NCBI GenBank assembly: GCA_021404985.1 | Contig: QWHP01000068.1 | Location: forward strand, 1 to 10,091 | From: Actinobacteria bacterium ATB1 | Lineage (GTDB): Bacteria; Actinomycetota; Acidimicrobiia; UBA2766 | Reading direction: 5' to 3' | Length of the DNA stretch: 10,091 nucleotides | In this document: positions 1-5,446 of the stretch, one piece after another | Layout: every line of letters starts with the position of its first letter | Numbering within the stretch: the first letter of the stretch is position 1 | Made by a program: the position numbers and the translations under genes | The notes under the pieces: model-generated | Database searches by the model: none | What the model saw: the letters and a program-made list of their open reading frames with translations, nothing else | Told to the model about the DNA's origin: nothing

Positions 1-2
1 TC

Positions 3-1310
3 TTCGGCACCGAGAACGTCGACATGGGCTGCTACTCGCAGGAGAACAGCTACAGCCCAGACATGCCCCGGCTCTTGCGTGAGCAAGGCATCGAGTGGTT
101 GAGCCTCTTCTACTCGGCGAACCAGTTCTCGGCATTCCGCCAGGACGTCCGCCTCGACGGTTCCGCCGCCTACAACCCCCACTGGCTGCTCACACCCGAA
201 GGGGACGCCCGCATTCCCGTCATGCCCACCTACCACCACGGGGACCTGCTCGACTTCGAGGGAATCGACGGCTGGGCACGCCACGTGCACCAGACATGTG
301 ATGGCGACTGCCTCGTCTACATGAGCTTCGACGCGGACGCGGCGAGCTGGCCGGGGGTTCTCGTGAGCTGTATCGGCGCGCTCGAGCCGCTCGAGTTCGT
401 GGAGTACACGACTGCCCCGGACTATGTGGCCACGCATGCGCCCCAACTCGAGATCACCGTGCACCGCGACCTCTGCGACGGCGCAATGGACGGCTTCGGG
501 AACTGGTCCGAGAAGCCCGTCAACTTCAGGCTCTTCCACGCCGTGCAGGCGGCACGCAGGCGAGGAGGCGATCTGACGACCCGTCTCAGGGCGATGACTA
601 CGACCCACTTCGGTCTGGCAGTCCCCCACCTGCACCCCGATCGCGTCGCAGCCGTCGAGGCGTACGTCGAGGCCCTCGGCGGAGGACCCGATCCGGCACC
701 GCCGATGCTCGACGCCACAGCGCCCGAGCTCGAAGGCGTCGCGTTCGCTCCCGGTGTCCCGGCGAAGTTCTCGGAGTCGTCGGAGTTCGGGGACGGCGGC
801 GTGAGCTTCTGGGTCGAGGCGACCTTCCCGGACGACTACGACGCCGACGATGCGGAGCCGTGCGCGATCGTCCTGCCGTGGACAGGCACCGTGACCGTGC
901 ACAAGGAGAACTTCCGGGGATACCGCTCCACGTGGACTCTCGATCACGAGTCGGACTCCGTGAACAACCACCTCACGCCCGGGTGGGCGGCGTTCACCCG
1001 TCCCGACGGATCCGGGATCCTCGTCGCATTCGACGAGCAGGTGCTCGCCGCGCCTGCCGGGCTCCCGTTCCGGTTCCGCGACGGCGAGCTCCGTATCAAC
1101 CCCTTCGGGACGTACTGGGGGGATTTCCCCGAGATGCACCCCGAATGGACGGGCGCCAGCGGAATCGGCGCGCAGATCCTGCCCCAGGTCGGCGAGCACA
1201 TGCACGCGTCCGGCCCGGCCTTTGCCGGACAGACGATCCGCATCCGGCTCGGGATCCTCCCCTACGCGTCTGCCGACGGCTCCCCGCCGCCGGTTCCGGC
1301 TTTCGGCTGA
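3..1310 (+). CDS. Glycoside-hydrolase-like protein (GH38/GH57-type fold?), 5' end outside the window
   Basis: The reading frame is open from the first full codon at position 3 and ends at TGA 1308-1310, so only the last 435 residues are visible and the true start lies upstream. The ATG at 24 falls inside continuous coding sequence and has no convincing ribosome site. The first visible third carries a block reading ENSYSPDMPRLLREQGIEWL. A later block near residues 150-180 has HRDLCDGAM, then a W-x-E-K-x-x-N-x-x-L pattern. Together these resemble the catalytic (beta/alpha) domain of GH38/GH57-type alpha-mannosidase or amylase relatives. The last ~200 residues are rich in aromatic and beta-strand-like segments (WTGTVTVHKENFRGYRSTW) and look like a C-terminal beta-sandwich domain. 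No signal peptide or membrane segment is visible in this part. The family call rests on pattern resemblance only. It could be an uncharacterised polysaccharide-processing protein without hydrolase activity. The coding call itself is secure. Confidence 0.6.
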   Translation, partial: FGTENVDMGCYSQENSYSPDMPRLLREQGIEWLSLFYSANQFSAFRQDVRLDGSAAYNPHWLLTPEGDARIPVMPTYHHGDLLDFEGIDGWARHVHQTCDGDCLVYMSFDADAASWPGVLVSCIGALEPLEFVEYTTAPDYVATHAPQLEITVHRDLCDGAMDGFGNWSEKPVNFRLFHAVQAARRRGGDLTTRLRAMTTTHFGLAVPHLHPDRVAAVEAYVEALGGGPDPAPPMLDATAPELEGVAFAPGVPAKFSESSEFGDGGVSFWVEATFPDDYDADDAEPCAIVLPWTGTVTVHKENFRGYRSTWTLDHESDSVNNHLTPGWAAFTRPDGSGILVAFDEQVLAAPAGLPFRFRDGELRINPFGTYWGDFPEMHPEWTGASGIGAQILPQVGEHMHASGPAFAGQTIRIRLGILPYASADGSPPPVPAFG

Positions 1311-1408
1311 CGATTCTCGGAACCGCAAGCCCCTTTCCCCGCGTCACAGCAGGCGGACAACCCGGACCGGACCGCGAGGAAGGCGCTGTCCTGACGATGG
1401 AGAGGGCA

Positions 1409-1867
1409 ATGCAAGTCGACGAGACCTATGGCACCGAGAGCGAGACCCACGACGGTGAGGTCGAGACCGAGGACACGGACGGCAACGGATGGGCCGACTG
1501 GGTCACGTGGGACGCCGACGGGGACGGTGACCACGAGGGATTCGGATGGGACAGCGACGGCAGCGGACTCGCCGACTCGTTCGCCGTAGAGGCAGAGGAC
1601 GGAACCTGGGAGTCCTACACGTTGCAGGCCGGCGCGGACATGGATGGAGACGGAAGGATCGACAGCCTCGGCCTCGACTCCGACGGGGACGATGCCGTCG
1701 ACACGGTGGTCGTCGACAGCGACGGTGACGGGACCTTCGACACCGTGGCAGAGGACACCGACGGGGACGGCCTGTCGGACGTGGCCTACGTCGACGTGGA
1801 CGGGAACGGGACGTATGACGGCGAGTGTGTCGACCTCGACGGCGACGGCTGGTTCGACGAGTCCTAG
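1409..1867 (+). CDS. Small acidic DxDGDG-repeat (thrombospondin type-3-like) calcium-binding-type protein
   Basis: This 152-residue protein is very rich in Asp and Gly and has almost no Lys. From residue 22 to the end it consists of copies of D-x-D-G-[DNS]-G-x-x-D spaced 13 residues apart, such as DADGDG, DSDGDG, DTDGDG and DLDGDG. In thrombospondin type-3 and EF-hand-like loops the Asp side chains of this motif coordinate Ca2+, so Ca2+ binding is likely but not shown. No signal peptide, sortase motif or membrane helix is present, so the protein appears cytosolic or is exported by an unrecognised route. The start at 1409 is chosen because GGAG at 1399-1402 sits 6 nt upstream. ATG 1397, four codons earlier, is possible with GAGGAAGG at 1376-1383. 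The open frame continues upstream to 860, but that part overlaps the preceding gene in another frame and is not coding. The gene follows the glycoside-hydrolase-like gene by about 100 nt on the same strand. Its cellular role is unknown. Confidence 0.75.
   Translation: MQVDETYGTESETHDGEVETEDTDGNGWADWVTWDADGDGDHEGFGWDSDGSGLADSFAVEAEDGTWESYTLQAGADMDGDGRIDSLGLDSDGDDAVDTVVVDSDGDGTFDTVAEDTDGDGLSDVAYVDVDGNGTYDGECVDLDGDGWFDES
1472..1858 (+). repeat. Nine in-frame 39-bp (13-residue) DxDGDG coding repeats
   Basis: Repeat units begin with the first Asp codon at 1472, 1511, 1550, 1637, 1676, 1715, 1754, 1793 and 1832. All intervals are exactly 39 bp except 1550 to 1637, which is 87 bp (29 codons) and holds a degenerate, DxDGDG-free stretch with AEDGTWES. 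The units are conserved in protein pattern but differ at many codon positions, so they look old and under selection rather than freshly amplified. One unit (from 1676) reads DSDGDDAVD and has lost the second Gly. Confidence 0.85.
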
Positions 1868-1950
1868 GAACATGGTGTCGAACATGCCATTGCCGACTGC
1901 GAACTGCCGGTCACTTGAAAACGGGGCCCACTGCCCTCTGCTGTCGGCGT

Positions 1951-2480
1951 GAACGTACCGGTCACGAACTCGCCGGGGAACTGAATCGCATCCACATGCG
2001 CCGTGACAGCCTGCCCGATGAGATCGAGGAACTCCTCTTCGCCCACCCTTGCGGACCGGTCCTCGCCAGCCTCCCCCGGAATCGGACCGAGGACCGGACC
2101 ACGCATCCTCGTCGAGATCGGTGACGGCTCCCAATTCCCCACGGACGGACACCTCTCCAGCTAGGCCCGCCTCGCCCCTGTCACCCGCCAATCCGGCAGC
2201 ACACTCAAGAGTGACGTCCGCAGCCGCCGCGGCAACCACCGACCAAAGAACACCCTCTTACAAGCCGCCTTCGCCTCCCTACGGCGACCCGAAAGCCGCC
2301 GCTACTACGACCGGAAACGATCAAAAAGGTAAACGACACAAGGCCGCTGTCATCGCTCTCGCCCGCCGCCGCTGCGACGTCATCCTCGCCATGCTCCCAC
2401 CAACACCCCCCACCCCCGCTTCCGAACCCCAGCCTGGCCTCTCGGAAGCCATTATCCCTGCGGAAACACGCGCTGCATGA
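1951..2480 (+). pseudogene. Decayed IS110-family transposase, C-terminal half (Transposase_20 domain)
   Basis: Three plus-strand frames must be joined to read it. Up to about 2076 one frame reads ...PDEIEELLFAHPCGPVLASLP. After one extra C in the C-run at 2073-2077 the next frame gives GIGPRTGPRILVEIGDG, then a TAG at 2162-2164 where relatives usually have Tyr, then ARLAPVTRQSGS, RSRRGNHRPKN and RRYYDRKRSK. After one extra A in the A-run at 2323-2327 the third frame gives GKRHKAAVIALARRRCDVIL and ends at TGA 2478-2480. The order LPGIGPRTG, then LAPVTRQSG, RRGN, YYDRKR, GKRH and ALARRR is the signature of the C-terminal Transposase_20 region of IS110/IS116/IS902 transposases, which resolve insertion with a RuvC-like N-terminal domain and a catalytic Ser in this C-terminal part. 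The RuvC-like DEDD N-terminal half is absent. Two frameshifts, a stop and the 5' truncation make it non-functional. Some residues (RP for the usual aromatic/Asp after ASLR, PPTPPT after AML) have also drifted. Confidence 0.85.
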
Positions 2481-2516
2481 ACAATGGAACTTGACAAGAA
2501 GATGAGGACACCCCCC
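2481..2516 (+). mobile_element. Possible right end of the IS110-type relic, with a TTGACA box
   Basis: Directly after the transposase stop lies a short stretch with a perfect TTGACA hexamer at 2491-2496, followed by GAGGACACCCCCCGG. IS110 elements typically have a short non-coding right end after the transposase gene. In the circular intermediate this end supplies the -35 box of the junction promoter that drives bridge-RNA and transposase expression. Placement here is by position and the hexamer only. No matching left end or core dinucleotide can be identified because the 5' half is lost. Confidence 0.35.
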
Positions 2517-2588
2517 GGACGGTGGCCGGCACGGGCGACCTCCGACCCTACACACGGGCGGCCCAGCCACCTCGACGTTCTGTACCGG

Positions 2589-3083
2589 TCAGGCGCCTCC
2601 GGCAGCCCGAACGACGTCCTCCACTGCGTCTGCCACCGCATCGACAGCGTCCGGGCCGACCTCGGCAGCGAAGCCGAGCGGCTCGTCGGTAACCGTGAGG
2701 ATCACCGCTTCACGGTCCGGGGGCGTCTTCGGCTCGAATCCGCGGCGGTGCACGAACACCTTGGGGCCCGGCGCTGCCCCGAAGCCCTCGACGAGCACCA
2801 CGTCACATCCGGCGAAGTATCGCTCGAGCAGATCCGCCAGCGTGTCGTCGCCGAAGTCCCATTGCAGCGCTGCCCGACCCGGCCCCACGATCAGGACCGG
2901 CGACGCACCTGCCTCGCGATGGCGTGCCGAGTCGGATCCCGGACGGTCCATGTCGAAGCCGTGCGACGCATGCTTGACGGTCCCGACCCGGAGACCCCTC
3001 GCGGCAAGGACGGGAACGAGTCGCTCGACGAGGGTCGTCTTCCCCGCGCCGCTCGCGCCTACGAACTCGACGTGGACGGGCAT
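2589..3083 (-). CDS. mobB: MobB, molybdopterin-guanine dinucleotide biosynthesis adaptor (GTP-binding)
   Basis: This 164-residue P-loop protein has the usual size for stand-alone MobB. A Walker A motif, GASGAGKTT, lies at residues 9-17. The MobB-typical block KHASHGFDMDRPGSDS then RHREAGA (about residues 37-60) follows, then VVLVEGFG, the family's Walker-B-region segment, and PKVFVHRR. MobB binds GTP and assists MobA in attaching GMP to molybdopterin, giving the MGD cofactor of DMSO-reductase-family enzymes in the cytoplasm. ATG 3083 is the only good start, with an AGG about 6 nt upstream. The gene begins 8 nt after the stop of the Rrf2 gene, so the two are surely co-transcribed. No mobA lies in the window. 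Its placement fits the bis-MGD enzyme encoded at 9047. Confidence 0.93.
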   Translation of the reverse strand: MPVHVEFVGASGAGKTTLVERLVPVLAARGLRVGTVKHASHGFDMDRPGSDSARHREAGASPVLIVGPGRAALQWDFGDDTLADLLERYFAGCDVVLVEGFGAAPGPKVFVHRRGFEPKTPPDREAVILTVTDEPLGFAAEVGPDAVDAVADAVEDVVRAAGGA

Positions 3084-3091
3084 GGGACCTG

Positions 3092-3550
3092 TCAGGCCTT
3101 CGCCGGCTTCCCCGCAGGCTGCACTGCTCCGATCTCCCTGTCGTAGGCGACGGCATCGGCGAGCGTGATCCCCCTGAGCGCGTCCAGAGATGCCTTCTTG
3201 CTCGCCGCCCAGGACTCGTGCAAGGCACAGTGGGGATCGACATCGTGGCAGCGTCGGGCGTCGAGAAGGCAGTGCCCGACATCGAGCGGCCCCTCGAGCG
3301 TCTCGATCGCTTCGAGGATCGTCAGGTCCGCAGGGTCACGCGCGAGCATGCAGCCCCCGTTGCGACCCGGGCTGCAGTTCAGCAGTCCCGCCCGCGACAT
3401 GATGTTCACGATCGTCGGAACGTTCCCCGGTGGGACCTCGCACGCTTCGGCGAGCTCGCTCGCCGTGAGCCGAACACCCTCGTCGGTCGAGGCCAAGTGG
3501 ATCAGGATGCGCATCCCGTATTCGCACCGCCGGGTCAACGTGAACCGCAT
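3092..3550 (-). CDS. Rrf2-family transcriptional regulator with a three-cysteine Fe-S-type motif
   Basis: The protein has 152 residues from ATG 3550. This start is preferred because AAGG lies 6 nt upstream and the N-terminus MRFTLTRRCEYGMRIL matches the family. A TTG two codons upstream (3556) is an alternative. The winged helix-turn-helix covers about residues 28-70, with SELAEACEVPPGNVPTIV and the wing residues CSPGRNGGC. Numbered from the ATG, Cys94, Cys101 and Cys108 form C-x6-C-x6-C (GHCLLDARRC, then HDVDPHC), in the region where IscR, NsrR and RsrR ligate a [2Fe-2S] or [4Fe-4S] cluster. IscR and NsrR space these cysteines x5-x5, so this is a variant. The protein is likely an Fe-S, redox or NO-responsive repressor. 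It precedes mobB in a two-gene unit, which suggests control of Mo-enzyme maturation and perhaps of the divergent Mo enzyme. A near-perfect palindrome sits just upstream of its start. Confidence 0.9.
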   Translation of the reverse strand: MRFTLTRRCEYGMRILIHLASTDEGVRLTASELAEACEVPPGNVPTIVNIMSRAGLLNCSPGRNGGCMLARDPADLTILEAIETLEGPLDVGHCLLDARRCHDVDPHCALHESWAASKKASLDALRGITLADAVAYDREIGAVQPAGKPAKA

Positions 3551-3570
3551 AGACAACCTTTCGGGGCCGA

Positions 3571-3586
3571 GGAACTCGCGAATTCC
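3571..3586. promoter_or_regulatory. Candidate operator: near-perfect 16-bp palindrome upstream of the Rrf2 gene
   Basis: The plus strand reads GGAACTCGCGAATTCC. Seven of eight base pairs are symmetric, with a single mismatched pair (C/T). It lies 21-36 bp upstream of the ATG at 3550, in a 113-bp gap. Rrf2 proteins are dimers that commonly autoregulate by binding an imperfect palindrome near the promoter. The position therefore suggests autorepression. No matching site has been found elsewhere in the window. Confidence 0.4.
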
Positions 3587-3663
3587 CTCTGACGATATCC
3601 CACCAACGCAGGATAGATGCGGAGATCAGTGGATCGACGCGAGTCGCGCCCGACCCCTTCGGC

Positions 3664-5325
3664 TCAGGCCGCCGCCGTGAGCTCCTCGAGCCGGGCGCCG
3701 AATCCGCTCTTCTCGAAGTTCCGCAGCCAGGCTCCGACGACGAGATGGCCCTGGAACTGGCGCTTGGCGTCGCGCCACGCACGGAACCAGCGCCGCCAGC
3801 CCACGGTCGGCCAGGCGACGGGGAGGGAGATGGTCACGGCGGCGATACGGGCGAGATGGGTCAGCAACGCGACCACCGGAATGCGCCAGACACCGCGGAG
3901 CCCGTAGAAGCGGCGCATGAGGCGGATCGCCTCGGTCTGGAGCTCTAGGGGGTCCGTCCCCTCGTCCGGTTCGAACACAAGCCACGTGCCGTCGTAGTAC
4001 TCCCAGCCGAGGGGGTAGATGCGATCCTCCTCCTCGAGGTAGGCACGGTCCTCTGTCCCAGGTAAGGGCGTGAAGAGGAGTACCTGGAGCGTGTCCGGAC
4101 GAGCTCGACGGATGAAGCTCATGAACCGGCGCGCTCGCTCGCGGACCGACATCGAGAACTCCTCGCCTTCGACGGCAAGCCGTTCGCGGGTGTCCGGAGG
4201 CAGCGGGTACCCGAAGATCAACATCATGTGCACGAAGAATCCGTGCCTCTTCCACGTCTTGTTCCACTCAAGCATCTTCGCCGGCCGCAGGGGCTTCTTC
4301 ATCGCCTTGAGCTCCTCGGCGATGGGCGACTCGAAGCCGATGGCGACGGTGCTGACTCCCGCCTTGCGCATGAGCTGGAGCACTTCCGGGTGCTCGGCGA
4401 GGGAGAGTCGGTTCTGTGTCGTGAGCGTGATGCGGATGTCGCGCTCCTCCCGGAACGCCGCCAGACCCTCGAGCCAGTTCACGAAGCCGGGCATGTCCTG
4501 CTCGGAACGGTCGTCGATGACGAAGAAATGCCTCGCCCCCCTGCTTATCAGCACCTTCAACTGGTCGAGGAACCGCTCCGACGAAAGCCAGCGTGCGCCG
4601 CTCTTGACGCGGCAGAAGCGGCACCGCCCGTCGCAACCTCGCGTGCGGCCGACCGGGAACACCTTGACCTTCGCATAGCGGAGCAGACCGAAGTCGGGGT
4701 CGGGCAGGCGGTCCATCATCGCCTGGGGGATCATCCCACCGCCGTGTTCGTCGATGACGATCTCGTCCCCCACGCGCACCGAGACGCCCCGTATCCCCTC
4801 CGGAGTCGTTCCTTCCCGGATGCACGTGAGCAGCCTCTTCATCACTGCCTCGGCCTCGCCGTGAACGACTGCATCTGCGCCGGCTTCGAGGAATACCTCG
4901 GGGTTGTCGGTCGCATGCCAGCCGCCAACGACGATCGCCTTCGGACGCAGGTGCTCGGGAAGGGAGCGGTAGGCCTTGATCAGGTCGATGCAGCGAGGCG
5001 CCGAACTGCTCATGCCGCACGACAATCCCACGATGTCGGCATAGCGCTCGGCTTGGAGCGCTGCGTGGTCGGGAAGCCCGTCGGCGTCACGCGGCGCGCC
5101 CAGGCGCTTGCGATAGTTGTTCTCGTCGATCACCTCGGCAGCGAGCCACGGACCGCGCTCGTCGACGCACGTGGCCTTGGCAACGGTCGCCACCGCTATG
5201 GGTCCGAGGGCCGTGGTCTTGGTCGCCTGATAGCGGTAGACGTTGTGCGGCGGGAAGCGGCAGCCCACGACTCGGAAGAGCATCCGGCTCGTCGTCTCGC
5301 GGGCAGGTGCGACAGTCGTTTCCAT
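3664..5325 (-). CDS. Radical SAM protein with N-terminal B12-binding-type domain
   Basis: The 553-residue protein has the two-domain plan of cobalamin-dependent radical SAM enzymes. The first ~200 residues have the Rossmann-like pattern of that group, with ADIVGLSCGMSSSAP near residue 96, VVGGWHATDNPEVFLEAGAD near 132, and VVHGEAE. A DxHxxG cobalamin motif is not seen, which is usual in this class. The radical SAM signature CDGRCRFC gives Cys231, Cys235 and Cys238 (C-x3-C-x2-C) for the [4Fe-4S] cluster. GFESP near residue 330 and a hydrophobic segment near 365-372 fit the TIM-barrel core. After residue ~478 comes an extension rich in Val, Ile, Leu and Trp, which may associate with membrane. 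Such enzymes methylate or cyclise unactivated carbons or perform other radical steps; the substrate is not evident. The start ATG 5325 lacks a clear ribosome site; ATG 5283 (residue 15, MLFRVVG) is an alternative. It follows the flavoprotein genes by 121 nt on the same strand. Confidence 0.87.
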   Translation of the reverse strand: METTVAPARETTSRMLFRVVGCRFPPHNVYRYQATKTTALGPIAVATVAKATCVDERGPWLAAEVIDENNYRKRLGAPRDADGLPDHAALQAERYADIVGLSCGMSSSAPRCIDLIKAYRSLPEHLRPKAIVVGGWHATDNPEVFLEAGADAVVHGEAEAVMKRLLTCIREGTTPEGIRGVSVRVGDEIVIDEHGGGMIPQAMMDRLPDPDFGLLRYAKVKVFPVGRTRGCDGRCRFCRVKSGARWLSSERFLDQLKVLISRGARHFFVIDDRSEQDMPGFVNWLEGLAAFREERDIRITLTTQNRLSLAEHPEVLQLMRKAGVSTVAIGFESPIAEELKAMKKPLRPAKMLEWNKTWKRHGFFVHMMLIFGYPLPPDTRERLAVEGEEFSMSVRERARRFMSFIRRARPDTLQVLLFTPLPGTEDRAYLEEEDRIYPLGWEYYDGTWLVFEPDEGTDPLELQTEAIRLMRRFYGLRGVWRIPVVALLTHLARIAAVTISLPVAWPTVGWRRWFRAWRDAKRQFQGHLVVGAWLRNFEKSGFGARLEELTAAA

Positions 5326-5446
5326 GTTGAACCCGTTGGCTCGACGTCAGGGCTCGCGCAGTGTACCCCCGCGCGGGAGGAATCGCTCAATATGCTCGCG
5401 CCCGAATCGAGCGATGTCCTCGGGAGCTGCCTCGTCCGCCGGACGA

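Noticed and set aside
860..1408. Upstream extension of the DxDGDG reading frame.
   Set aside because: It overlaps the glycoside-hydrolase-like gene in another frame, is Arg/Pro-rich as expected for a shadow, and good ribosome sites exist at 1399-1402.
1262..2239. A 325-codon open frame on the minus strand across the DxDGDG gene and the IS relic.
   Set aside because: Its Val-Gly-rich repetitive protein is the reverse reading of the GAC/GGC repeats, and it would also run antisense through a clear transposase relic.
2049..2480. The 143-codon plus-strand frame as an intact hypothetical protein.
   Set aside because: Only its second half matches the IS110 C-terminus; the first half is out of frame with the transposase homology, which continues in another frame.
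5368..5377. CCCGCGCGGG palindrome in the same gap, considered as a terminator.
   Set aside because: It has no loop and no following T-run on either strand, so it is not a convincing intrinsic terminator.
5347..5446. A short minus-strand open stretch in the 121-nt gap before the radical SAM gene (reading ...DEAAPEDIARFGREHIERF).
   Set aside because: It looks somewhat protein-like, but there is no start codon with a ribosome site in the gap. It needs an overlap with the preceding gene, so there is not enough support to call a gene.
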